A stretch of DNA of 64,000 nt. Origin: Lepidurus packardi. Taxonomy: Eukaryota; Arthropoda; Branchiopoda; Notostraca; Triopsidae. Shown in pieces: positions 40,428-50,859 of the stretch (positions within the stretch are counted from its first letter, which is position 1; each line of letters starts with the position of its first letter). The stretch is from assembly GCA_023053545.1 (NCBI GenBank), contig JAKZAN010000071.1, positions 120,417 to 184,416 of the forward strand, read 5' to 3'. The translations under genes were made by a program, and so were the position numbers. The notes under the pieces are model-generated. The model was not told the DNA's origin, searched no databases, and was given only the letters and a program-made list of their open reading frames with translations.

Positions 40428-41299
40428 AATCCGTAATTAGCAGCTACTCCAAAGACCTGTCTAACCTGAAAACCCTTAAAGGCATTATCATCATAGATTG
40501 TCTGGAAATTGATATTTGTAGTTAAATGTCTGTTGATTTTCATTACGACATTTAGTTGGTAATCAATATCAACGTTTTCAGGTTTTTGAAGATAGTTCGA
40601 GTACAAATTAAGAATGTTTTCTAAAGATACATTTGCAACCAAGCCAAATTTATAATACGCTGCTGCATTAAATCCTAGCTCATATCGCATGGATTCCCCT
40701 TCGTCAACTCCAAAATAAGCGGCGTTAGGCAGGGTTAGTGTTTTATCAACAATCGTTATTTTTGATGTAAGCGGCGAAACGTTGAATTTCAAGTTTTCGT
40801 CTTTCTTCCAAAGCATTCCAGGGCCAAAAGACAAGTATGCTGGCGAAAGTAGATTTGTATAAGGCGTGCGCACTTCAGCTCCTGCTGCGTCTCTGCTATA
40901 CACATAACCCTTTGTGAATTGCGTTCTAAAATTCAAAAAAGCAGAATAAGACCAAAAAGAACCTGCTTTTGTTTTCTTTCCTAGTAAGGAATTCAATTCA
41001 AAACGGTCATCGGTCTTTTTTGGAAATGAACTGGTTTTGGTTTTAACGATACCGTAAGAAGCAATAATCTTATTGTCCCAATTCCAGTCGTCTTTTAAAT
41101 AATTAATGTCGTAGTTTATGCCTATGTTCCCAGAAATGTTATTTTCTCCTCCGGCAAGCCAGTTGTTAAAAGTAGATTGATTAAACAATAAGCTGGCATT
41201 TCCCTTCGCGGTCCAGTGCTTCACAGAGTCTGTTGCTACTTGCGCATTTGCTGTTGCTAATCCTGCTGCGAGGGCTAGTGCTAAAAAATAATTTTTCAT
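40424..41299 (-). CDS. DUF3078 outer-membrane-type protein
   Basis: 291 residues from the ATG at 41299 (MKNYFLALALAAGLATANAQ, signal peptide); an upstream in-frame ATG overlaps the preceding gene. The DUF3078 signature is visible: HWTAKGNASLLFNQSTFNNW and GGENNISGNIGINYDINYLK. The rest is a series of amphipathic strands as in a barrel, ending VFGVAANYGF. Function unknown; conserved in Bacteroidetes. Last gene of the SUF-side operon. Confidence 0.85.
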   Translation of the reverse strand: MKNYFLALALAAGLATANAQVATDSVKHWTAKGNASLLFNQSTFNNWLAGGENNISGNIGINYDINYLKDDWNWDNKIIASYGIVKTKTSSFPKKTDDRFELNSLLGKKTKAGSFWSYSAFLNFRTQFTKGYVYSRDAAGAEVRTPYTNLLSPAYLSFGPGMLWKKDENLKFNVSPLTSKITIVDKTLTLPNAAYFGVDEGESMRYELGFNAAAYYKFGLVANVSLENILNLYSNYLQKPENVDIDYQLNVVMKINRHLTTNINFQTIYDDNAFKGFQVRQVFGVAANYGF

Positions 41300-41312
41300 A
41301 ATAATAAATCGT

Positions 41313-41825
41313 TTAATATTTACTTCGTTTATAAAGCGGTACTGCAGAACAAGCCTCGCCATACATGATGCTTCTTGCTACTTGTTGTAGCTTCTGAGCT
41401 GCGATCACATAAGCGATTTCAGGAACTGGCTTCTTCGAACACCCTTTAATGATTACTGCTTTATCAGCGAAGCAAATGTAATCAATTTCCGACAATAATT
41501 CAATATAAAGTACTTCATCAAGATATGAAAGTGATCCTGAAACAATTTTTTTCGCGTACGGTGCGGCATACATTGTTACTAAGATACTGGCCCAAGCGGG
41601 TAAAATAGCATCTGGCGTAGCATTAATGGCCACATACACATCTTTATATTGCGTCCAATCGTGGTTCTTTAAGGATTCCCTAAATGTTTTTTCTTTCAAA
41701 ACGACACCACCCTCAAGCCATTGTGCGAGCTCTATTTGCACACGGGGGCCTGCCGGATAGTGGTCTTCCAAATCAAAAACCATCAAGGAACTTTCTGCTA
41801 CCTTATTTATAATTTCACCTTCCAT
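41313..41825 (-). CDS. DUF2480 protein
   Basis: 170 residues, cytoplasmic. Recognised by MEGEIINKVAESSLMVFDLEDHYP and INATPDAILPAWASILV, typical of DUF2480, a Bacteroidetes family of unknown function that regularly accompanies the SUF genes. It has Cys residues near 137, 146 and 160 (ICFADKA, KGCSKKP, GEACSAV) that might bind a metal or cluster. It lies 11 bases after the MIP18-like gene. Confidence 0.85.
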   Translation of the reverse strand: MEGEIINKVAESSLMVFDLEDHYPAGPRVQIELAQWLEGGVVLKEKTFRESLKNHDWTQYKDVYVAINATPDAILPAWASILVTMYAAPYAKKIVSGSLSYLDEVLYIELLSEIDYICFADKAVIIKGCSKKPVPEIAYVIAAQKLQQVARSIMYGEACSAVPLYKRSKY

Positions 41826-41836
41826 ATCAAGTGGGA

Positions 41837-42160
41837 TTATAGCATACCAAGCTCTAACTTTGCTTCTTCACTCATCAGATCCTTGCTCCAAGGCGGATCA
41901 AAAGTAATTTCTACCTCTACATCTTTAACATTCTCAACCGTTTTCACTTTATCCTTAACTTCTTGCGGCAATGATTCTGCTACAGGACAGTTTGGTGATG
42001 TTAAGGTCATCAAGATTTTCACTTCATAATCGGTGTTAACCATTACGTCATAAATAAGGCCAAGCTCATAAATATCTACTGGTATTTCGGGATCGTAGAT
42101 GCTTTTCAGTACTTTAACTATTTGTTCTCCGAGTTGTGTTGTGTCGATATCTTGTTCCAT
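41837..42160 (-). CDS. MIP18/DUF59 Fe-S assembly protein (SufT/PaaD-like)
   Basis: 107 residues. The DUF59 fold is visible as KSIYDPEIPVDIYELGLIYDV (~20-40), ILMTLTSPNCPVAESLP (~52-68, with the conserved Cys) and VEITFDPPWSKDLMSEEAK (~82-100). The family helps mature Fe-S proteins and commonly sits in SUF operons. It starts 2 bases after the sufE stop, so the two are translationally close. Confidence 0.92.
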   Translation of the reverse strand: MEQDIDTTQLGEQIVKVLKSIYDPEIPVDIYELGLIYDVMVNTDYEVKILMTLTSPNCPVAESLPQEVKDKVKTVENVKDVEVEITFDPPWSKDLMSEEAKLELGML

Positions 42161-42162
42161 AA

Positions 42163-42585
42163 TTAGTTGTTTTTAGCTTTAAATGCCAATGCGTACATTT
42201 TAATTTGTTTAATCATTGAAACCAATCCATTTGCGCGGGTTGGCGACAAGTGTTCTTTTAATCCTATTTGTTCTATAAAATCAGTATTTGCAGCCAGTAT
42301 CTCATCTGGATTGTGGTTGCTGAACACCCGAATTAATATTGCAATAATTCCCTTTGTTATAATGGCATCGCTGTCTGCAGTGAAAACCACGACGCCATCG
42401 TGTTGTGCGGCATGCAACCAAACTTTCGATTGGCAACCCTTAATGGTGTTGTCATCCGTTTTATATTCCTCTGCAATGATTGGCAATCCTTTTCCTAAAT
42501 CGATCACATACTGAAATCTTTCATCCCAGTCATCAAACATTGAAAATTCTTCAATAATATCTTCTTGAATCTCGCTAATTCTCAT
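42163..42585 (-). CDS. sufE: SufE, sulfur-accepting cysteine desulfurase partner
   Basis: 140 residues. The active Cys is in DNTIKGCQSKVWLHA (~51). The N-terminus DIIEEFSMFDDWDERFQYVIDLGKGLP is typical. SufE accepts persulfide sulfur from SufS (encoded at 43034) and passes it to the SufBCD scaffold. It overlaps the preceding gene by 11 bases. Confident. Confidence 0.95.
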   Translation of the reverse strand: MRISEIQEDIIEEFSMFDDWDERFQYVIDLGKGLPIIAEEYKTDDNTIKGCQSKVWLHAAQHDGVVVFTADSDAIITKGIIAILIRVFSNHNPDEILAANTDFIEQIGLKEHLSPTRANGLVSMIKQIKMYALAFKAKNN

Positions 42586-43021
42586 CTTCTATTTTTTCAA
42601 ATGACACAATTTTATTGACCAGCTCTGCAATCGCAGTTGGTGGATTTCCGTGGTCGAACGTGACACTTTTATATGTTTTATCGCCTTTCAAAACTGTTAG
42701 CTCAGCCATTGCAGCACCATCGTGCAATCTTTTTGCGGAGGGCGGCTTCAAGGTGCTGATGTCCTCCAGCTTAATCTTGGTGTAAGCATCGATTAGCGCA
42801 TTCCAATCGCGGTTTGAAATCTTTGTCATTACAGGAATCTCCGCTCCACTTCGATCGCGTATAATAACAATCGACTGATCTCGGATGGTCATCTTTCGAT
42901 AAAAACCGCGCGAATTTGCTGTATATTCTATTACTGTTTCTCGCACTTCTTGCGCTTTTTTATCTTCACACTTTCCGCCTTGCAACAAAAACGAAAGCAT
43001 TATCATGGTTAGCATTTTCAT
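42575..43021 (-). CDS. hypothetical protein between sufS and sufE
   Basis: 148 residues with a short N-terminal hydrophobic segment (MKMLTMIMLSFLLQGGKCE) that is probably a signal, possibly of lipoprotein type (Cys ~18). The rest is soluble: RDQSIVIIRDRSGAEIPVM, TKISNRDWNALIDAYTKIKL and a final acidic part. No family recognised. It is embedded in the SUF operon (13 bases after sufS, overlapping sufE), but nothing in it suggests Fe-S work. Confidence 0.7.
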   Translation of the reverse strand: MKMLTMIMLSFLLQGGKCEDKKAQEVRETVIEYTANSRGFYRKMTIRDQSIVIIRDRSGAEIPVMTKISNRDWNALIDAYTKIKLEDISTLKPPSAKRLHDGAAMAELTVLKGDKTYKSVTFDHGNPPTAIAELVNKIVSFEKIEDEN

Positions 43022-43033
43022 AGTTTATAATTT

Positions 43034-44248
43034 TTAAGATAACATCAATTTAGCCTTATTTAAGGCAATTACCAAAGCATCTATCTCTTCTTTTGTGTTA
43101 TAGAATGAAAACGATGCTCGAACCGTGCCCACAATCTGACAAAAATTCATAATGGGCTGCGCGCAATGGTGGCCAGTGCGGACTGCAATTCCCATTTTAT
43201 CAACTATTGTTCCAATGTCGTATGGGTGAATATTCCCAATGTTAAAAGAGATTACGCTTGCCTTGTTCGCAGAAGTACCCCATATTTTTAAACCTTCTAT
43301 CGATAATAGTTGTGTGGTAGCATATGCCAACAATTCTTGTTCGTAAAGGGCAATATTATCAAATCCGATGGAATTTAAGTAATCAATTGCTGTTCCCAAT
43401 GCAATTCCATCAGCAATATTTGGGGTTCCAGCTTCAAATTTATGTGGCAAATCAGCATAAGTAGATTTTTCGAAAGAAACCTCCTTGATCATTTCGCCCC
43501 CACCCTGATAAGGCGGCAATTTATTCAACCATTCTTCCTTTCCATATAAAACACCAACACCCGTTGGGCCGCACATTTTGTGGCCAGAAAACACATAAAA
43601 ATCGCAATCCAAATCCTGAACATTTGGCCGAAGGTGCGGCACTGCTTGAGCGCCATCAATTAGCACCGCAGCACCAACTTTGTGCGATTCTGAAATTATA
43701 TATTTTATGGGATTTACCGTTCCCAAAGCATTTGAAATGTGGTTCACGGCAACAATTTTGGTTTTCTCCGAAAGCAGTTGGTCAAACTGATCCATCATGA
43801 GCTCCCCTTCCAAATTCATTGGAATTACTTTCAGGGTTGCGCCAGTTCGTTCACACAAAAACTGCCATGGAACGATATTTGAATGGTGCTCTAGCGCTGA
43901 AACCAGAACCTCATCGCCTGCTTTTAATAGCGAAGCGAATCCTGAAGCAATCATGTTCACGCCATGCGTTGTGCCTGAGGTAAAAATTACTTCGTATGAT
44001 TGTTTCGCGTTGATGTGATTTTGCACTTTCAGCCGGGCTTGTTCGTAGGCATCTGTTGCCAATTGACTGAGTGTATGCACACCGCGGTGAATGTTTGCGT
44101 TGATGGTCTCGTAATAATTTGATATGGCGTCAATTACTACTTGGGGCTTCTGCCCTGTTGCGCCATTATCAAAATAAACTAATGGTTTGCCATGTACCTT
44201 TTGAGAAAGAATAGGGAAATCTGATCGTATCTTTTTTATGTCCAGCAT
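43034..44248 (-). CDS. sufS: cysteine desulfurase SufS
   Basis: 404 residues, group II cysteine desulfurase. Motifs: YFDNGATGQKPQ near the start, HHSNIVPWQ (~123), DGAQAVPH (~200), the PLP-binding Lys in FSGHKMCGPTG (~225) and the catalytic Cys in RTGHHCAQP (~362). It releases sulfur from cysteine for Fe-S clusters. It is separated from sufBCD by two membrane-protein genes on the same strand. Confidence 0.96.
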   Translation of the reverse strand: MLDIKKIRSDFPILSQKVHGKPLVYFDNGATGQKPQVVIDAISNYYETINANIHRGVHTLSQLATDAYEQARLKVQNHINAKQSYEVIFTSGTTHGVNMIASGFASLLKAGDEVLVSALEHHSNIVPWQFLCERTGATLKVIPMNLEGELMMDQFDQLLSEKTKIVAVNHISNALGTVNPIKYIISESHKVGAAVLIDGAQAVPHLRPNVQDLDCDFYVFSGHKMCGPTGVGVLYGKEEWLNKLPPYQGGGEMIKEVSFEKSTYADLPHKFEAGTPNIADGIALGTAIDYLNSIGFDNIALYEQELLAYATTQLLSIEGLKIWGTSANKASVISFNIGNIHPYDIGTIVDKMGIAVRTGHHCAQPIMNFCQIVGTVRASFSFYNTKEEIDALVIALNKAKLMLS

Positions 44249-44333
44249 CTTGTTTCAAGTTTACATACAAAAGTAGTAAACCTACAGCTGAAAATAGCAA
44301 ATATATCGGTTTTGTTAACGGCTAGCTGTAACC

Positions 44334-45485
44334 TTAAAAACTGCCACCGCCGCCACCGCCACTAAATCCGCCACCGCCCATTTCCTGTGGGCTTTCGGTA
44401 AGGTCATCAGCCTTAATTCCAGTGTGCGAATTTACGATTATGGCTTGTGCATAAGCAAAAAATTCTTCGTCCGTATAGCGGTCTTTTTCAGAAGTTAGTC
44501 CAGATGTTTTTCCTTTCAGCTTCTGCATCGCAAAATATCCTATGCCCACTAATGCCAGTCCGCCCAAGATCAAGCCGATTTCTACTGGAAGGATTTGGTA
44601 ATAGTAACGGATTGAGTAGAACCCAAATGCCAGCGTAACCATTCCGATTAGCAAAAGCGTGCGGTGCTTGGATTTGATGCCATAAAAAATATACAGCAAT
44701 GGAATTGCAAACGTCGTAATATAAAAAACATACGAAAATGCAATTTCGCCTGTTGACGAAAGAAGCATCTCTGATAAATACCTTACAACGAGGTAATTGA
44801 CGGATAAATATACAATTAATAGCGACGAAACTTCTAATATTTTTACTGTGTTTTTATAAATGTCAATCGTTGATTTTTGGTATAATTTTCGATATAAAAA
44901 GTACATTCCGGCGCCAACAAAAAACATTGCAAACGACAAAAACTGCTTGGGGAGCACGTGATATTCTATCACTAAATTAATAACCAATGCATTAACCCCG
45001 AAGATGGAAATAATGGCTGATGCCGTGTTCACATAATAAATGCAGCAAACAAGCCCAAGAATTGCCATTGTGATGAAAACTGATACGCTATTTTCGAAAA
45101 TAAGTCCTATTGCACCCGTTAGTATCAGCTGAGACGAAAATATAAAAGCATCATCTAGACCAAATCGGTAATAATGATTTTTTCTAACCAAAACTTCGGT
45201 CATCGCGAAAGCTAAAATTGCATAAATAAACAGCAAAGTAAGATAACTATCTGCTAGAAATGGCAGGCACAACATTGAAATTACGCCAGCAATAGATGAG
45301 AATACAAAGAAACCGAGAATACTAAATCCAAAACGAAATATAAAATTCGAATTTGTTTTTGGAGTCGGAATGGTTTTGTCTAAATGATTGAATTGTTGCT
45401 CCGATATAAAACCTGCGTTTTTCAATTTGTTTGCTTCAGATAACAGCTGCAAGTTGCGAATCAAATTGGGTGCTATAGCGGTCAT
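44334..45485 (-). CDS. multi-helix membrane protein with Gly-rich C-terminus
   Basis: 383 residues. A soluble start (LIRNLQLLSEANKLKNAGFI) is followed by about ten hydrophobic helices (~50-330), then a soluble tail (AYAQAIIVNSHTGIKADD) ending in GGGGFSGGGGGGSF. The extreme Gly-rich end resembles TPM-type or YgcG-like proteins and DUF2157-type membrane proteins. It overlaps the upstream gene by 4 bases (ATGA), so the two are translationally coupled. Function unknown. Confidence 0.7.
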   Translation of the reverse strand: MTAIAPNLIRNLQLLSEANKLKNAGFISEQQFNHLDKTIPTPKTNSNFIFRFGFSILGFFVFSSIAGVISMLCLPFLADSYLTLLFIYAILAFAMTEVLVRKNHYYRFGLDDAFIFSSQLILTGAIGLIFENSVSVFITMAILGLVCCIYYVNTASAIISIFGVNALVINLVIEYHVLPKQFLSFAMFFVGAGMYFLYRKLYQKSTIDIYKNTVKILEVSSLLIVYLSVNYLVVRYLSEMLLSSTGEIAFSYVFYITTFAIPLLYIFYGIKSKHRTLLLIGMVTLAFGFYSIRYYYQILPVEIGLILGGLALVGIGYFAMQKLKGKTSGLTSEKDRYTDEEFFAYAQAIIVNSHTGIKADDLTESPQEMGGGGFSGGGGGGSF

Positions 45486-46462
45486 ACTTGTCTTTTAAAT
45501 TTTTTAAGCGCCATTATAAACAGAACGATCGACCCAATTAAATAGAGTGGCAGCGCCGTTGTGATAGCAAAATAGAATTCTGAAAAATGAAAATTTACGC
45601 TCATTTTAAACAGCAATACATTAAATCCAATATAGGCATAAATCAATGTGAAAGCGAAAAGCGATAATGATTTCAAGGAAATGCTTTTATGCCAGAAATA
45701 CACCGTTAAACAGCCAAGAATTGCGACGTAAACAGGCCAATAGGTCGAATATAAACCGCCAATGGAGCAAATGCTCATTAAATGCAATCCGAAGGTCGCA
45801 ATTACAATATCAAAGTGGCTTTTGATTGCCATCTTTTTGCTGTATTCCAACCAAATCAACAACAAAACCGCGAGCAAAATGCCGTAATAAATAATCGCTT
45901 CGCCTTGAAAAAAATTGGAAAACAAAACTGATTTTGGCGCAATACTGATGCCGACCGCCGCACACAAGGCGGTAATGCCAATAGTTAAGCAGCTTCTACT
46001 GTCAAAATAATAAGCAGATAATAAAGCAACCGTCGCACATAAGTAGGCTGCAATACCAAAACTACTTCCCAGTATTTTGTATTGAATTTGGAAATAATTT
46101 ATAAAGATACAGGCCAACAAAACTGCTGCGAGCACTACATAATCAAAAATTTTGTTCTCGAAAAACACCGCTTCTTTTCTAAATCCCTTTGCGTATTTAA
46201 TACTAAAATAAAATGCCGTGGCCGTTAATGCTAAAAGGGCAGCAAGTATTAAATCATGGCCAACGGAGTCAATATTGTCATAAATGAGGATACCCACGCC
46301 TGAGGTAAACATTAATACGCCAAAATAAAGCAAGAAAAGGAACTCATTTCGCAATGAAAACAAGTTTAACGACTGGTAGTTTTGGAGCGCTTTGTGTTGC
46401 TCCTCAAGTATATAGCCTTTTGAAAAGAGGTCGTTTGATATTCGGTTTTTAAACTGATTCAT
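45482..46462 (-). CDS. DUF2157-like multi-helix membrane protein
   Basis: 326 residues, with an N-terminal soluble helix (FSKGYILEEQHKALQNYQSL) and about nine or ten membrane helices with few charges. It is similar in layout to its downstream neighbour (44334-45485), and both look like DUF2157-family proteins, which have this N-terminal segment before the helices. Function unknown. It follows the sufD end by about 100 bases, with a probable terminator between, so it is likely transcribed separately from sufBCD. Confidence 0.7.
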   Translation of the reverse strand: MNQFKNRISNDLFSKGYILEEQHKALQNYQSLNLFSLRNEFLFLLYFGVLMFTSGVGILIYDNIDSVGHDLILAALLALTATAFYFSIKYAKGFRKEAVFFENKIFDYVVLAAVLLACIFINYFQIQYKILGSSFGIAAYLCATVALLSAYYFDSRSCLTIGITALCAAVGISIAPKSVLFSNFFQGEAIIYYGILLAVLLLIWLEYSKKMAIKSHFDIVIATFGLHLMSICSIGGLYSTYWPVYVAILGCLTVYFWHKSISLKSLSLFAFTLIYAYIGFNVLLFKMSVNFHFSEFYFAITTALPLYLIGSIVLFIMALKKFKRQV

Positions 46463-46515
46463 AATCGAAATGTTGGACCAAATATAGTAACTTATTTGAG
46501 ATTGCTTTCAAAAAA

Positions 46516-46543
46516 AAATGCCCCACATTTCTGCAGAGCATTT
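46516..46543 (-). terminator. probable terminator after sufD
   Basis: AAATGC / GCATTT outer stem with an extended GC-containing loop, followed in minus RNA by nine U, 21 bases after the sufD stop. Confidence 0.55.
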
Positions 46544-46563
46544 GTATAATTTGAAGTGGGTCG

Positions 46564-47879
46564 TTATAAATCAAAACCCATTTTCACGCCCAATTTGGTC
46601 GCTATAATTTTAGTAATTCTGTTTTTTAATTCAGGAATCTTAATGCTTTCAATGACACCATTAGAAAAAGCATACATCAGTAGCGCCTTCGCTTCTTTTC
46701 GCGGAATTCCACGAGATTGCATATAAAACATAGCCCTTTCATCCAACTGCCCAATCGTGCATCCGTGCGAACACTTTACATCATCTGCAAAAATTTCCAA
46801 TTGCGGTTTTGCATTAATTGTAGCCTTATCGCTTAGCAAAATATTGTTGTTTTGCTGGAATGCATCTGTTTTTTGCGCTTCTTTCTCAACAAAAATCTTT
46901 CCGTTAAAAACCCCTGTAGCACTATCTGCAAAAATACCTTTATAGTTTTGATGACTTTCACAGTTTGGTGCCGCATGGCGCACTAAAGTATGGTGGTCCA
47001 CATGCTGTTTGTCGCCAATAATAGTGATTCCCTTTAAAGTGCTTTCGATGTGCTCGCCTTGGTGAAAGAAGTTTAAATTGTTTCTTGTGATGTTTCCGCC
47101 AAACGAAAAAGTATGCACAGATACGTTTGATTGTTCCTTTTGTGCGATATAGGTATTGTCTATAAGTGAGGCTTCTAGACGGTCATTTTGAATTTTATAA
47201 TAATCTACGACGGCACGTTTTTGAGCAAAAATCTCTGTAACTGAGTTCGTCAGTACCGGATTACCGTTCAAACTCTGATGACGTTCGATTATTTGCACAT
47301 GCGCGTTTTCATTAACAATAACCAGATTCCGTGGCTGCACCATCAAAGCAGATTCAATTCCAGTTGAAAAGTATATAATTTCGATTGGCTTATCTGCAAC
47401 CTTACTTTTCGGAATATTGATGTATGCACCTTCACTTGCAAAAGCAGTATTTAATGCTGTCAAGCTTTCGTTTGCGACTGCGATTTTATTGAAGTATTCG
47501 TCAATAATTTCTTTGTATTTAGGCTTATTTAATGCTGAAGACATCAAACAAACGTCGATACCTTCGTGCGTTGTGGCAGATAGAAACGAACTGAAAATAC
47601 CATCAATAAACACTACTTTATGAGAATCAATTTCATGCAGAAAGTACTTTTTTACGTCTGCAAATTCGATTGTGTTTTCCGATTTCGGGAATACAGAAAA
47701 GTCATTTTTTAAAACCGAATTCAGGGACGTATATTTCCAAGCTTCCTCTTTTTTGAAGGAAAACCTTGGTGTTCAAAATTTTTAATCGCTTCAGTTCGAA
47801 TGGTATGTAATTCTGTGTTTACATCCACTTTCTCCTCAAAAGCCATAAACGAAGCAAGCAATTTATCTTTTAAATCCAT
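46564..47879 (-). CDS. sufD: SufD, frameshifted in this sequence
   Basis: The start MDLKDKLLASFMAFEEKV at 47879 runs into a stop about 45 codons later. The rest is open in another frame (from 47613 by ATG, 349 residues) and holds the SufB/SufD core: FHQGEHIESTLKG, HHTLVRHAAPNCESHQNYKG, GKIFVEKEAQKTDAFQQN and SHGCTIGQLDE. An A run near 47750 has one base too few. Corrected length would be 438 residues, normal for SufD. SufD forms the SufBC2D scaffold for Fe-S assembly and iron entry. Since SUF is the only Fe-S system seen, a sequencing error is likelier than a real mutation. Confidence 0.9.
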
Positions 47880-47946
47880 TTTTTATTTTGTTTCACTTTA
47901 GAAATAGACGATTCTAAAATAGGGTTGGCGGTGAATGTTTTGCGTA

Positions 47947-48702
47947 TTAAACGGGTGCGTTTTCGCTCTTAATCCAGTCGTATCCTTTTTCTTCTAATTC
48001 TAAGGCAAGTTCCTTTCCGCCTGATTTTACGATTTTTCCGTTGTATAAAACATGAACAAAATCAGGAACAATATAGTCCAAAAGTCTTTGATAGTGCGTG
48101 ATTACGATTACAGCATTCTTTTCACTTTTCAGCTTGTTCACACCATTTGCAACAATGCGAAGCGCATCAATGTCCAATCCAGAATCTGTTTCGTCCAGAA
48201 TAGCCAATTTTGGCTCTAGCATCGCCATCTGAAAAATTTCATTACGCTTTTTCTCGCCACCAGAAAAGCCTTCGTTAAGGGAACGCGATAAAAATTTGCG
48301 GTCAATTTCCAACAACTCAGATTTTTCACGGATCACTTTCAGCATTTCGTTCGCAGGCATTTCTTCCAATCCGCGGGCTTTTCGGCTTTCATTAATCGCA
48401 GTGCGCATAAAATTTGTAACAGAAACACCTGGAATTTCAACTGGGTACTGAAACGACAGGAAAACCCCTTTGTGTGCGCGTTCTTCGGGCGCTAAATCTG
48501 CCAAATCCTCTCCTTCAAGATAGACACTTCCGTCGGTTACTTCATAATTTTCATTGCCGGCAATTACAGCAGAAAGCGTGCTTTTTCCAGATCCGTTTGG
48601 ACCCATAATGGCATGCACTTCTCCTGCTTTTACTTCAAGATTGATTCCTTTTAGAATGTCTTTGCCTTCAATACCGGCGTGTAAATTTTTTATTGATAAC
48701 AT
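47947..48702 (-). CDS. sufC: SufC ATPase
   Basis: 251 residues, ABC-type ATPase of the SufBC2D complex. Walker A GPNGSGKST (~35-43), signature FSGGEKKRNE (~148), Walker B LAILDETDSGLDID (~165-178), switch His in VITHYQRLL (~206). Complete, unlike its two neighbours. Its ATP hydrolysis drives the conformational change of SufBD needed for cluster assembly. Confidence 0.97.
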   Translation of the reverse strand: MLSIKNLHAGIEGKDILKGINLEVKAGEVHAIMGPNGSGKSTLSAVIAGNENYEVTDGSVYLEGEDLADLAPEERAHKGVFLSFQYPVEIPGVSVTNFMRTAINESRKARGLEEMPANEMLKVIREKSELLEIDRKFLSRSLNEGFSGGEKKRNEIFQMAMLEPKLAILDETDSGLDIDALRIVANGVNKLKSEKNAVIVITHYQRLLDYIVPDFVHVLYNGKIVKSGGKELALELEEKGYDWIKSENAPV

Positions 48703-48803
48703 CGCTTTTTGTTTATAATTTAAAGTTGAAACTGCCTGGTTAATACATACAAAATCAACACTTTAAAATCTTTTATATTTGTTTATAATAAAATTAATTT
48801 CCT

Positions 48804-50253
48804 TTATCCTACCGAACCTTCTAATGAAATCTCAAGTAATTTTTGAGCTTCCACCGCAAATTCCATTGGCAGTTTATTCAGTACATCCTTACTGAAACCG
48901 TTGACGATTAATGCAATTGCTTTTTCGGTTGGAATTCCCCTTTGGTTGCAATAAAATACTTGATCTTCACCAATTTTACTTGTTGTTGCTTCGTGTTCAA
49001 TTTGTGCTGAAGGATTTTTACTTTCGATGTATGGGAAAGTATGTGCACCGCAATTGTTGCCCATTAACAACGAATCGCATTGCGAAAAATTACGGGCATT
49101 TTCTGCACGAGGACCAATTTGAACCAGTCCGCGATAGCTATTTTGCGATTTTCCAGCAGAAATTCCTTTTGATATAATGGTCGACTTGGTGTTTTTACCA
49201 AGGTGAATCATTTTGGTTCCAGTATCGGCCTGTTGGTGGTTGTTTGTCACTGCAATCGAATAGAATTCGCCAACTGAATTGTCGCCTTTCAAGACACAAG
49301 ACGGGTATTTCCAAGTTACAGCAGAACCAGTTTCAACTTGCGTCCACGAAATTTTTGCGTTCTTTTCGCACAATCCACGTTTGGTTACAAAATTATAAAC
49401 CCCGCCTTTTCCTTCTTTATTGCCCGGATACCAGTTTTGAACCGTCGAATACTTAATTTCAGCATCATCCAAAGCAATTAATTCAACCACAGCTGCATGC
49501 AACTGATTCTCATCCCGACTTGGCGCCGTGCAACCTTCTAAGTACGAAACATAACTGCCTTCATCAGCAATAACCAATGTTCTTTCAAATTGACCTGTTC
49601 CGGCTTGGTTAATTCTAAAATACGTCGACAACTCCATTGGGCAACGAACGCCTTTTGGAATATAACAAAATGATCCGTCTGAAAACACAGCCGAATTTAA
49701 TGCTGCATAAAAATTGTCTTTCTGCGGCACGATTGTTCCAAGGTGCTTGCGAACCAGTTCTGGATATTCACGAATTGCATCTGAAATCGAGCAGAAAATA
49801 ATGCCTTTTTCGCCAAGTGTTTTTTTGAATGTTGTTGCAACCGAAACAGAATCGACCACAATATCCATTGCAACACCAGAAAGCATTTTTTGTTCGTCTA
49901 GCGATATCCCAAGCTTTTTGAAAGTTTCCAAAAGTTCAGGATCAACCTCGTCTAAACTGGCATATTTATCTTTCTTTTTTGGCGCCGAATAATAAGCAAT
50001 TGCTTGAAAGTCAGGTTTTTCATAATGAACGTTTGCCCATTCCGGCTCAGTCATTTCTTGCCAGGGCCCGAAATGCTTCCAACCGCCATTCCGTCATCCA
50101 TTCTGGCTCTTCCTTTTTTAGGGAAATCGCCCGAACTATATCTTCGTTGAGTCCGATTGCAAATGTGTCGGATTCAATATCTGTATAAAAACCATATTCG
50201 TACTCTTTGGTTTCGAGTTCGATTTTAAGTTCTTCTTCTGTGTATTTTGACAT
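48804..50253 (-). CDS. sufB: SufB, frameshifted in this sequence
   Basis: The first 65 codons ([20 protein letters not shown] ... [10 protein letters not shown]) are in one frame. The rest, from [16 protein letters not shown], is in another and contains the SufB core ([59 protein letters not shown]). One extra C in GGGCCC near 50056-50061 causes the break; without it the protein would have 482 residues, normal for SufB. It is the scaffold subunit on which clusters are built. A sequencing error is likely. Confidence 0.93.
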
Positions 50254-50528
50254 AATTTTATCTAAGAAATAAAAAAATCTAAAATGTATAAAATCTACAA
50301 GGGCAACATTGCTATTGCGCTTTTTAAATCTTAATTATTTCGATTTTCGGGATTCGATTTATTCTGTTTTTCTAAATTCTTTAAATACTTTTTTTAAAAA
50401 GCTTTTATACATTCGCCTACCAGTCCTTTTGAAAAGTATGAAATACACTTCAGCCCAAATTATTGCGCTTTTTTATAAACTTCCGTTTCTTCAAATGGAT
50501 TGTATTTCGCCATTCTTTTGATTTTTAA

Positions 50529-50859
50529 TTATAACGAAAACGATTCTCCACATCCACAAGTTCTTGATGCATTGGGGTTGTTGAACACGAAGCCCTTTCC
50601 GTTTAACCCCCCCTGAGAATTCCAAAACAGTGCCTGCCAAGTATAAAAAACTCTTCTTTTCAACTGCAATTTTTACGTCGTTATCTTCAAAAACCTTATC
50701 GTTTTCGCCGATGGCATTGTCAAACTTCAATTCGTATGACAATCCAGAGCAACCGCCGCTTTTCACGCCAACGCGCACATAATCTTTTGACGCATCAAAA
50801 CCATCGTCGGCCATCATGTCGATGATTCTCTTTCTGGCAATATCAGAAACCTTTATCAT
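50529..50859 (-). CDS. A-type Fe-S carrier (HesB/IscA family), frameshifted
   Basis: The frame starts [20 protein letters not shown] and has the first conserved Cys in [13 protein letters not shown] (~36). A run of seven G near 50611-50617, one more than needed, shifts the frame before the C-terminal end, so the last two Cys of the family's CxC motif (coded at about 50541-50549) are read out of frame. With six G the protein would be 109 residues ending just after CGCGESF, the normal form. It delivers Fe-S clusters to target proteins; first gene of the SUF group. Confidence 0.88.
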
